DNA from: Verrucomicrobiales bacterium
Lineage (GTDB): Bacteria; Verrucomicrobiota; Verrucomicrobiia; Limisphaerales; CAIMTB01
Reading direction: 5' to 3'
DNA: 56,646 bases
Assembly (NCBI GenBank): GCA_016795425.1
Contig: JAEUHG010000097.1
Span: forward strand, 1-56,646
Under the pieces are notes generated by a model. The model worked only from the letters and a program-made list of their open reading frames with translations, searched no databases and was not told the origin of the DNA. Position numbers and translations under genes: made by a program. Positions 43,587 through 51,168 of the stretch are shown here, piece after piece. Numbering within the stretch: position 1 is the stretch's first letter; each line of letters starts with the position of its first letter.

Positions 43587-46397
43587 ATGAAGCATCGATC
43601 GCGACTCCCCCTGCTGGCCTCGACGGCGCTGTTCCTCGCCCCCGCGTCCGTCGTTCTCGCCGCCCCCCTATTCGAAGACAATCTGGACACCGACTCTTCC
43701 GCCAATTGGACTGTGAAAGTCGGCTACTACGAAGGCACCGCCGCCGACGATTATTCCGTCGATTGGGCCATCGATTACAGTCAGCTCACGACCAAGATCT
43801 ATACCGCCATCGGTTCCGATCCCGTGGTCCTCAATATTCCGCCTGCACCACACTCGAATGGCACCTCCAAAGGAGTGCGCATCACCGTCAACAAGAAGGA
43901 CGACGAAACCGCCCGGATGGCGGTCAACCTTTACCCGAAGGGAAAGACTTTCAGCGGCGATTTCGCACTGAAATTTGACATGTTTCTCAACCATTCGGGG
44001 TATGCCGACAACGGGGTCGCCACCACCGAATATGCCCTGTTCGGCATCAACCATGGCGGCGAATTCGTCAACTGGTTCGCCTTGGACGGCGTCGGCCTGC
44101 GCAGCGACTTCCGAACCACCGCCGTCGGACGCGACAACAGCGATGGCCTCATCTTCGGGTTGGTGGGAGATGGGGGTGCCGCGCGTGATTTCGTGGCGCT
44201 CCAGGGTGGAGGCGCGGGTCAGCCGCCGATTCCGATGATCGCCAATTCCTCCGGCGGCCTGCCGGATCGCAATGGCAGTGGCGAGATCGACATTCGCGAT
44301 ACGGAGCCGTACTACCAAAACATCTTTTCGGCGAACCGCTTCGAATCCCCGGGCATGCCCAGCAAGCGTTGGGTCTCGGTCGAAATCAGCCAGATCGGCG
44401 ATCTGGTCACCTGGAAGATGGACGGCCACATTATCGCCCAACGCACCAATGATACCGCCTTCAAGTCCGGTACCATCATGATCGGGTACTCCGATCCCTT
44501 CTCTTCCATCGATGATCCCAGAGACGAGACCTACGTGCTCTTCGACAATGTCCGCGTCGTGCCGGTCCGCACGGTGGTGGTCGATACCGCCGATAACACC
44601 AGCGGCGGCGCCGACGGAAAGACCAGCCTTCTGGAGGCCCTGACCAACCTTCAGGAGAACGACCGTATCACGTTCAACATTCCCGGTGCCGGTTCGCACG
44701 TCATCGCCACGCCGCTGGGTGGATATCCCTTGATCACCAAAGAAGGCGTCGTCATCGACGGCTTCACCCAACCGGGCGCCAGTCCGAACACCAATCCTTT
44801 CGAAGGCGGCAACAATGCCGTCCTTAAGATCGTGCTCGATTCGTCCAGCGACGCCCAATCGGGCGATCCTGCCCTCCCGAATCGTGCGTCAACCCGCCTC
44901 CCGTTCCCCGGCTATGGCGATTCGGAAAATGCCATCCTCGGCATCTATGAGGCCGATGACGTCACCGTCCGTGGATTGTCGTTTCTGGGCCGCTACACTC
45001 CGGGCAGCGACGAGGATCCTGCAATCTATGGTGTTGCCCTGGTCAAAGAAGCACAGAATTGCCGCGTGCAGGGCAATTGGTTCGGTCTCGCCCCGGACGG
45101 CAGCACGGCAAAAGGCTTGTCAGCAGGTGTTGCCGGATTCCGTCACCGCGTGTCAGTGGATGGCAACAATGTGGATACCTTCTCCGGCGGACTCTTCGCC
45201 GGGACCGATTCCGACGGATTCAACGATGCCGGTGAAGGCAATGTCTTCTTCGGACTTCGCCTGGCCCTCGCCCTGGAATTGCCGGAAGCCGTCACCTCCG
45301 GAAACCTGTTCAATGTGCGACCAACCGGACGCAATTTCCTGAACGTTGAGGACATCTATCAGGCGCAGGTGGATGCGGGTGCCGACGCCGACACGACCGT
45401 CGAGAATTATGAAAACGGACGTATGACCACGGGCAGTATCATTGGTGTTCGCGGCGACAACATCAATGATGCCAACGAGCGCAATGTGTTCAATTTCGCG
45501 GTCTACGATCACCTCATCGAATTCTACAGCAACGCCAGCAACGTGGTGGTCGCGGGGAACCACTTTGGCGTCGGCGTGGATGGCACCACGACCGCGCCGA
45601 TCCCGACATCGCGCGTTCCCAATCTTCTCGAAGGCCCGGGTTCGGGCAGCTTCCGGATCGGCTCCAACAATGATGGAGTCGCGGATACTCTGGAAGGGAA
45701 CCTGATCCACAAGGTTCCCGGCGCGAGCTTCCTCATCGCCGGCGCTTCGGTTCCGATCGTGGCGCGACGAAACACCATTGTTGGAAGCCAGTTCGTGGGC
45801 TTCCCCTTTGCCGACGGCGCCAACAGCCGACCGTACGAAACCTATTACGCTCCTTGGGTGGCCAATGTCGCCGACATCGTTCCTGTGCTGGCCAGCTATA
45901 CCGATGGTAAACTGTCGGGAAAAGCGGCGGTTTCCGCTAGCGACACCATCTTTTCGGATATCGATGTCTACGTCGCCGACGCTGAGGCGGCGGCCGGAGA
46001 AGTCGTTCCCGGTCGATATCTGGGCACCTTCTTCCTCGACGCTCCAGAGATCGACCTCAACCCCGCTCCGGGCGAGTTCACCTTCGACTTGAAGGACCTC
46101 TCCGTTCCCGGCAACAGCAAGCTGTGCGTCGTGCCTGTCTACTCGAACAGCGAAACGACCTCAGAGGCCGGCGCTTCCGTCACGGGCCCAGTCTCCAACA
46201 CCGTCGAGACCGGAGCCGGCGGCACGGTCGGCCCGGTCGCCATCACACGCGATGGGTCCGGCGTCCGTATCACCTTCCAGGGAACCCTCCAGTCCGCCAA
46301 TTCGATCCGTGGCCCTTGGACCGATGTCGCCGGTGCGACGAGTCCGCATAGCGTTCCCACGACGACCGCGCCGCAGTTCTTCCGGGCGCGTCGATGA
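43587..46397 (+). CDS. Large secreted beta-helix protein with CSLREA-like segment
   Basis: A 936-residue exported protein from the ATG at 43587, where MKHRSRLPLLASTALFLAPA is the start of a clear signal peptide ending near VVLAAP. The frame is open to 43458 but those residues fall in the leader. Residues 25-340 look like a beta-sandwich, laminin-G-type region (FEDNLDTDSSANWTVKVGYY, GDFALKFDMFLNHSGYADNG). Then VVVDTADNTSGGADGKTSLL with EALTNL is a CSLREA-like opening, followed by beta-helix coils (VVIDGFTQPGASPN, VTVRGLSFLGRY, NCRVQGNWFGLAPDGST). The C-terminal 60 residues (ITFQGTLQSANSIRGPW, then TDVAGATSPHSVP and FFRARR) match a tail recurrent in verrucomicrobial secreted proteins. Function is likely carbohydrate binding or cleavage, unproven. 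Confidence 0.82.
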   Translation: MKHRSRLPLLASTALFLAPASVVLAAPLFEDNLDTDSSANWTVKVGYYEGTAADDYSVDWAIDYSQLTTKIYTAIGSDPVVLNIPPAPHSNGTSKGVRITVNKKDDETARMAVNLYPKGKTFSGDFALKFDMFLNHSGYADNGVATTEYALFGINHGGEFVNWFALDGVGLRSDFRTTAVGRDNSDGLIFGLVGDGGAARDFVALQGGGAGQPPIPMIANSSGGLPDRNGSGEIDIRDTEPYYQNIFSANRFESPGMPSKRWVSVEISQIGDLVTWKMDGHIIAQRTNDTAFKSGTIMIGYSDPFSSIDDPRDETYVLFDNVRVVPVRTVVVDTADNTSGGADGKTSLLEALTNLQENDRITFNIPGAGSHVIATPLGGYPLITKEGVVIDGFTQPGASPNTNPFEGGNNAVLKIVLDSSSDAQSGDPALPNRASTRLPFPGYGDSENAILGIYEADDVTVRGLSFLGRYTPGSDEDPAIYGVALVKEAQNCRVQGNWFGLAPDGSTAKGLSAGVAGFRHRVSVDGNNVDTFSGGLFAGTDSDGFNDAGEGNVFFGLRLALALELPEAVTSGNLFNVRPTGRNFLNVEDIYQAQVDAGADADTTVENYENGRMTTGSIIGVRGDNINDANERNVFNFAVYDHLIEFYSNASNVVVAGNHFGVGVDGTTTAPIPTSRVPNLLEGPGSGSFRIGSNNDGVADTLEGNLIHKVPGASFLIAGASVPIVARRNTIVGSQFVGFPFADGANSRPYETYYAPWVANVADIVPVLASYTDGKLSGKAAVSASDTIFSDIDVYVADAEAAAGEVVPGRYLGTFFLDAPEIDLNPAPGEFTFDLKDLSVPGNSKLCVVPVYSNSETTSEAGASVTGPVSNTVETGAGGTVGPVAITRDGSGVRITFQGTLQSANSIRGPWTDVAGATSPHSVPTTTAPQFFRARR

Positions 46398-46443
46398 TTC
46401 CGAGGTGGCCGATCCTCGCCTGAATTCAAATCGATCCAAAACG

Positions 46444-46471
46444 AAAGGGACGCCTCCGGGCGTCCCTTTTT
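46444..46471. terminator. Bidirectional terminator between convergent genes
   Basis: A perfect 11-bp stem (46444-46454 with 46459-46469), loop TCCG, with T residues to 46471 on the plus strand. On the minus strand the same hairpin is followed by TTTCGTTTT. It lies 47 bases after the beta-helix stop and 56 bases past the stop of the convergent small membrane protein. Confidence 0.88.
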
Positions 46472-46527
46472 CATCGTCGAACCCGTTCAACCTCCGTCAC
46501 AAGCCCCACGCTTCCCTTCCCCAGGCG

Positions 46528-47085
46528 TTACCGAATACGGCTGAACTCAACGTCGAAACTCTGATCGAGCGCTGCTTGATAGTAGGTGCCGAACAATTGG
46601 TCAGTGGTTGGAAAATGGGTCAGGCGATAGGTCGAACCGGGATAATTGACGTCCTGTAGCTCGACGAAGACGGTCAGCTTGCCATTCTCATGCTTGGCCT
46701 CTGCCCGGCCGACGTGAATGGGCTGGGGATTCAGGTAGCGCGCCTCCAGTCGGCCGGTTGATGCGTCGACGGCGAGAATCTCGATAATGTAACTACCGTC
46801 GGTTCGTTGCCAGCGGCCCACGGCCTTCTGCAATGCCGGACCCTGGGTATTCGCGGCAGGACTTGAGTTGGACATCTGCGCCGGATGGGTGGAGGTCGAA
46901 CCACTGAACGGCGTCGGTGGGTTCCCGATTGCCGCCGCGTCCGATGTTGGTGGCGTTGGCGTCAGCAGCCGCCACCCCACCACCACGGCTGCAAGGGCCA
47001 GGACGGCCGCAATCAGGACCGCGCGGCGCGGAGCGGAGGACGCGGCGGTGCGTGAGTGGTGGTCGATACGTTTCAGTTTTGCCAT
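46528..47085 (-). CDS. Small membrane-anchored protein of unknown function
   Basis: A 185-residue protein from the ATG at 47085 (MAKLKRIDHHSRTAASSAPR). The frame is open to 47352, but that part lies over the end of the oxidoreductase gene and its terminator. One membrane helix (AVLIAAVLALAAVVVGWRLL) anchors it, followed by a Ser/Thr/Pro-rich linker of about 45 residues. The C-terminal 95 residues form a compact domain: VGRWQRTDGSYIIEILAVD, GRLEARYLNPQPIHVGRAEA, LTVFVELQDVNYPGSTYRLT and FGTYYQAALDQSFDVEFSRI. The strand pattern is that of a small beta-barrel, perhaps lipocalin-like. I do not recognise a named family. It is downstream of the oxidoreductase but separated from it by a terminator. 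Confidence 0.6.
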   Translation of the reverse strand: MAKLKRIDHHSRTAASSAPRRAVLIAAVLALAAVVVGWRLLTPTPPTSDAAAIGNPPTPFSGSTSTHPAQMSNSSPAANTQGPALQKAVGRWQRTDGSYIIEILAVDASTGRLEARYLNPQPIHVGRAEAKHENGKLTVFVELQDVNYPGSTYRLTHFPTTDQLFGTYYQAALDQSFDVEFSRIR

Positions 47086-47179
47086 GGGATCGAAGGATGA
47101 CCGGACGCTTGGCACGGCTGATGCCGGTGTCAACGCATCCCTTACGGACGGACCGCCCTCGGCCGCCTTCCAGCAATGG

Positions 47180-47211
47180 AAAAGCCGACCCGGTTGTCGC
47201 CCGGATCGGCT
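47180..47211 (-). terminator. Terminator of the galE-sulfatase-oxidoreductase run
   Basis: An 11-bp stem with one mismatch (47183-47193 with 47201-47211), loop of seven, followed on the minus strand by four T residues. It lies 33 bases past the stop of the oxidoreductase gene. Confidence 0.6.
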
Positions 47212-47243
47212 CGGAAACCCTGCGGGACGGCGCGAACGATTCG

Positions 47244-48509
47244 CTAGGAGAACTGATAGACTCCCGGCATGGGAACCTCGGCATCGGGAGCGGGACCCCA
47301 ATCGAGAGTCTCCGGGACCCAGCGCTTCTTCGAGTTCAACGCCGTTTCCCACTCAATCACCTTGCCGCTGTAGGCGGCTTCCCGACCCATGATCGCGGTC
47401 AAGGTGCTTTCGGCGACGTTCTTCGTTTCATTGAGCGGAACTCCGGTGCGGATCGCTTGGATCAGATCTGTATGCTCTTGAACGTACGGATCCTTGGCCC
47501 CGCGCGGCGCCCGCCAGCCATCGCCCTGTTTCGGCTTGATCCAGCTTCCGACCTGGGCTCGTCCCAGGGTGCCGTCCACACCCTCCGACACGTTCCCTTC
47601 GCCTGGCATCTGGCGGCAGAAACTGAACATGCGCACGCCGTTGGCATACTCGTACTCCACCGTGAAATGGTCGTAGATCTGGCCGGATCCCTTGCGGCAC
47701 TGGCGTCCGCCCATCGCCCAGCACTTCACCGGGTGGTCCTTCATGAGCCAGTTGCAGACGTCGAGATTGTGGACGTGCTGCTCCACGATGTGATCTCCGG
47801 AGAGCCAGACGTAATGGTACCAGTTGCGGATTTGGCGCTCCATTTCGGTCTCGCCTTTGTCGCCACGATGCCAGATGCCGCCGCCGTTCCAGTAGGCGCG
47901 AAGCGTGATGATCTCTCCAATCTCGCCGTCCTGAATCTTTTTTACGGAATCCAGATAGGCGGATTGATGCCGGCGTTGGGTTCCCGCAGCGACGAACAAG
48001 TTCTTCTGGCGCGCCATCTCGCCTGTCTCCAGCACGAGCCTTATCCCAGGTCCGTCGGTGGCGACCGGCTTCTCCATGAAGACATGTTTGCCCGCCTCGA
48101 CCGCGGCGCGGAAATGGTAGGGGCGGAATCCCGGTGGCGTTGCCAGGATCACATAGTTGAGGTCCGGGACGGACAGCACCTTCTTGTAGGCATCGAATCC
48201 CGAGAAACACTGTTCGGCCGGAACTTCCGGGAAATTCTTTCGCGCCGCCTCAATCTGCTCCGGAAAAATGTCCGCCAGAGCCGTGATCTTCACGTTCTCG
48301 GCGGAGGACATCACGTTCTTCGCCGCTCCGCTCCCGCGTCCGCCGCAGCCGATCACCCCGACACGAATTGGATCGTCGGATGCCGCCCGGCTGGTTCTTA
48401 CAAATGGAAACTGGCTGACGGCCGCGGCGGCCAAGGTGGTGCGCGCAAGAAAACTCCGGCGATTCCACGAGGACGCCGAGATCTTTGGTTCGTCTTGTGT
48501 TGGTTTCAT
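47244..48509 (-). CDS. Tat-exported Gfo/Idh/MocA family oxidoreductase
   Basis: A 421-residue NAD(P)-dependent oxidoreductase, exported by Tat (NRRSFLARTTLAAAAVSQFP). The Rossmann motif IRVGVIGCGGRGSGAAKN is complete, unlike the other family member at 13292-14416. EKPVA in FMEKPVATDGPG is the catalytic-region motif, and VEQHVHNLDVCNWLMKDHPV has the histidine-bearing dimer helix. The C-terminal part contains KDPYVQEHTDLIQAIRTG and TLTAIMGREAAYSGKVIEW, common in verrucomicrobial and planctomycete members. Substrates in this group are usually sugars, inositol or their derivatives. It starts 43 bases after the sulfatase stop, suggesting that desulfated sugars are its substrate. That last point is inference from position. 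Confidence 0.9.
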   Translation of the reverse strand: MKPTQDEPKISASSWNRRSFLARTTLAAAAVSQFPFVRTSRAASDDPIRVGVIGCGGRGSGAAKNVMSSAENVKITALADIFPEQIEAARKNFPEVPAEQCFSGFDAYKKVLSVPDLNYVILATPPGFRPYHFRAAVEAGKHVFMEKPVATDGPGIRLVLETGEMARQKNLFVAAGTQRRHQSAYLDSVKKIQDGEIGEIITLRAYWNGGGIWHRGDKGETEMERQIRNWYHYVWLSGDHIVEQHVHNLDVCNWLMKDHPVKCWAMGGRQCRKGSGQIYDHFTVEYEYANGVRMFSFCRQMPGEGNVSEGVDGTLGRAQVGSWIKPKQGDGWRAPRGAKDPYVQEHTDLIQAIRTGVPLNETKNVAESTLTAIMGREAAYSGKVIEWETALNSKKRWVPETLDWGPAPDAEVPMPGVYQFS

Positions 48510-48552
48510 GGGATCCGTGGTCAGCCTGCCACGCCTCCCCTCCGCTCAGCGA

Positions 48553-49959
48553 TCACAAAGGGGCAGACCACCATTGGTCGAGCAATCGTCGCAGCCGACG
48601 CACGCGCCCGGGTTCCGCGGCCTCGCGATTCACGTGTTCCCGCGGGTCCTTGCTGAGATCGTAGATCCCCACACCCTCAGGTCCGCTTTCCGGGTTTGCC
48701 GGTACTATGAGCTTCCAGTTCCCCGACACCACCCAGCGCCACCGCAAACCAGACACTGGGCGATCCAGGTCCACTCCGTCATGGGTGAAGCACGCCCCGA
48801 AGACGGCCGTTCTCCGCTCCACGGCGCGGCGGTCGAGCAGGTTGATACCGGGCAATCCATCTGGCCGGCGCACTCCCGCCGCATCCAGCAGGGTGGGCAT
48901 GATGTCGATACTGCTGACCGGACGTTGTTGGATGCGCGGTTGGATTCTGCCCGGCCACCGTACCATGATCGGCGTGCGCAATCCGCCATCATACGGCGAT
49001 TGCTTGGAACGAGGAGCGAAGCGCCCAGTCATGGGATCGGTGATCCATCCGTTGTCGGTCACATAGACTACGATCGTTTGTTCCCGAAGCCCTCGTTGGT
49101 CGATGAAATCAAGTAACTGTCCGCACGTCTCGTCGAACCACTCGATCATCCCCCAGTATCGAGCCACCGGAAGCGAGTTGGTTCGTCCCTTGTAATAGGC
49201 CAACAGGCGCTCGGGCGGTGTATGGGGATCGTGGGGCATCATCGGCGCATACCAAACCAGCCACGGGACGGACGACCGAGTCGAGCGGTCCACGAAATCG
49301 TAGATCGGCTGAAGCGTGCGTCGGCCAATCTCCAACCCCGCATCTCCGTGGCGTCCTCCAGTGGTGGAATCTCCCGACGTCATGCCCTCCGTAAACCCTC
49401 CGCGCGAAAAATGTCCCTGCCACCATTTCCCGGATTGGAAGCTGCGGTAGCCCTTTTCAGCCAGGCACCGCGGTAGGGTTGGCAACGACTCGATGAATCC
49501 TGTCAGGCGATCGCGTCCGGACTGATAGGCGGCACTCGCGTAGTACTCCTGGGCGCTCAGGCCTGCCGGACGCGGCGGATCGTTGCACACAACCCGGTGT
49601 TCGTGCGGATAGCGACCCGTGATGATCGACGCCAGGCTCGGACAGCACAGGCTCGCCGTGACGTAGCCCCTTGGAAAAAGAAGCGACTCGCGGGCCAATC
49701 GATCCAGATTCGGCGTTCGAACTTCCGGATGCCCCATGAACCCGTAGTCCGTCCAGGCTTGGTCGTCCGCGATGATCAACAGAATGTTAGGCGACTGCGC
49801 AACGGCCGGCACCGGCGCCATGATGGACACGAAGACCAACAGAATTCCTAACCACACGAAATCCAGACCGACCCGGCGGTGGCACCGCCCATCCTGCGCA
49901 CCCGGTAGGCCAGGTACGAGCGCCCAGGTCCTGGATGCCGAGTGCCGTCGCGGGAGCAT
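48553..49959 (-). CDS. Exported sulfatase, alkaline-phosphatase fold, with a variant active-site signature
   Basis: A 468-residue arylsulfatase-type enzyme for removing sulfate from glycans. The start is uncertain. ATG at 49959 is used; ATG at 50055 would overlap galE, and GTG at 49857 directly precedes the signal helix (WLGILLVFVSIMAPVPAVAQ). NILLIIADDQAWTDYGFMG provides the first metal-binding aspartates. The formylglycine region reads TASLCCPSLASIITGRYPH, so the C-x-P-S-R signature has leucine in place of arginine (C105, P107, S108, L109). GKWWQGHF replaces the common GKWHxG. FAPRSKQSPYDGGLRTPIMV and VVYVTDNGW complete the metal site. It follows galE and precedes an oxidoreductase on the same strand. 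Confidence 0.85.
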   Translation of the reverse strand: MLPRRHSASRTWALVPGLPGAQDGRCHRRVGLDFVWLGILLVFVSIMAPVPAVAQSPNILLIIADDQAWTDYGFMGHPEVRTPNLDRLARESLLFPRGYVTASLCCPSLASIITGRYPHEHRVVCNDPPRPAGLSAQEYYASAAYQSGRDRLTGFIESLPTLPRCLAEKGYRSFQSGKWWQGHFSRGGFTEGMTSGDSTTGGRHGDAGLEIGRRTLQPIYDFVDRSTRSSVPWLVWYAPMMPHDPHTPPERLLAYYKGRTNSLPVARYWGMIEWFDETCGQLLDFIDQRGLREQTIVVYVTDNGWITDPMTGRFAPRSKQSPYDGGLRTPIMVRWPGRIQPRIQQRPVSSIDIMPTLLDAAGVRRPDGLPGINLLDRRAVERRTAVFGACFTHDGVDLDRPVSGLRWRWVVSGNWKLIVPANPESGPEGVGIYDLSKDPREHVNREAAEPGRVRRLRRLLDQWWSAPL

Positions 49960-50038
49960 GGTTGGATCGACCCGTGCCAGATGGGGAGCCTGTTCCATTA
50001 CCGGTGCGGATCGATCCCCGGAAACCAACGACCCTGGG

Positions 50039-51010
50039 TCAATCCGGGTAGCCATCCGGATTCCGCCGGTGCCACTCCCACGCGCTAGCCACGATATCGT
50101 CGAGCCGATTCACCTTGGGTGCCCAGCCGAGTTCCGTCCGGGCCTTGTCGGCCGCCGCTACCAGGCGAGGCGGGTCGCCTGGACGTCGAGGTTGTTCCAA
50201 GACCCGAATGGACTTACCGGTCACCTTCTCGCAGGCCGCGATGACTTCCCGCACCGAATAGCCGTCGCCGTTGCCAAGATTAAAGAAACCCATGCGCCCA
50301 GGCTCAAGCGCCCGGATATGGGCATCGGCAAGGTCCTTGAGATGAATGTAGTCGCGGACACAGGTGCCATCCGGAGTCGGGTAATCCGTCCCGAAGATCG
50401 AAACTGACGCGGACTGTCCGAGCGGAACCTTGAGAATGTTCGGAATAAGGTGCGTCTCGATTCGATGATGCTCGCCAAACCGCTCGCTGGCGCCCGCGGC
50501 GTTGAAATACCGGAAGCCGACAAATTCGAGTCCATGAATCTGCCGGTACCATTCGAGCATCCGCTCAAAAATCAGCTTGGATTCGCCGTATGGATTGATC
50601 GGGCGCTGGGCAAGCAGTTCATCGATGGGCACCCGTTCGGGCGTTCCGTAGGTGGCGCAAGTGGAACTGAACACGAACTTCTTCACTCCTGCCCGCACGC
50701 AGGCCTCGAGGAGATTCAGTCCGTTGGCCACATTGTTCCGGAAGTACTTTCCCGGATCCTTCATCGACTCTCCGACCAGGGCGTCGGCCGCAAAGTGCAG
50801 AACTGCGTCCGCTCCGCTGGCCTCGAGGGCGACGAAAATGTCCTCCGGATCACTCAAGCATCCGCGAACGAAGCGGGCGCGCGGATCGACCGCGGCCCGA
50901 TGGCCCTCGCTCAGATTGTCGAAAACGACGACCTCATGGCCACCGTTCAGCAATTCCTCGACGCAAACAGATCCAATGTAGCCTGCGCCTCCGGTGACCA
51001 GCGTCTTCAT
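50039..51010 (-). CDS. galE: UDP-glucose 4-epimerase
   Basis: Interconverts UDP-glucose and UDP-galactose (often also the N-acetyl forms) for use of galactose and for surface glycans. The 323 residues form a short-chain dehydrogenase fold: NAD site MKTLVTGGAGYIGSVCVEEL, the FDNLSEGHRAAV acidic turn, VLHFAADALVGESMKDP, the SSTCATYG serine motif, the catalytic Y-x-x-x-K in NPYGESKLIFERML, and FRYFNAAGAS. The residue after the SST is Cys rather than Ala, within known variation. GTCVRDYIHLKDLADAHIRA is the GalE-specific C-terminal segment. It is first in the minus-strand run and overlaps the longest possible sulfatase frame by 17 bases. Confidence 0.93.
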   Translation of the reverse strand: MKTLVTGGAGYIGSVCVEELLNGGHEVVVFDNLSEGHRAAVDPRARFVRGCLSDPEDIFVALEASGADAVLHFAADALVGESMKDPGKYFRNNVANGLNLLEACVRAGVKKFVFSSTCATYGTPERVPIDELLAQRPINPYGESKLIFERMLEWYRQIHGLEFVGFRYFNAAGASERFGEHHRIETHLIPNILKVPLGQSASVSIFGTDYPTPDGTCVRDYIHLKDLADAHIRALEPGRMGFFNLGNGDGYSVREVIAACEKVTGKSIRVLEQPRRPGDPPRLVAAADKARTELGWAPKVNRLDDIVASAWEWHRRNPDGYPD

Positions 51011-51168
51011 TGCGATAGCCTAGGAACGGATGGCAGTTGCCGCAAGACGGACGCTGGGTCCCAGGCAGGGCCGGCGTACGTCTTCCTGAGTCGTCCCCGG
51101 AATCGAAGTGGAGATCCGGACCCTTCTCAAGGAGGGTTGCACACCCTTATCGACCCCCGACAATCCCG

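Noticed and set aside
43668..44858. 396-codon minus-strand frame
   Set aside because: Antisense to the large beta-helix protein and rich in His/Asp without domain pattern.
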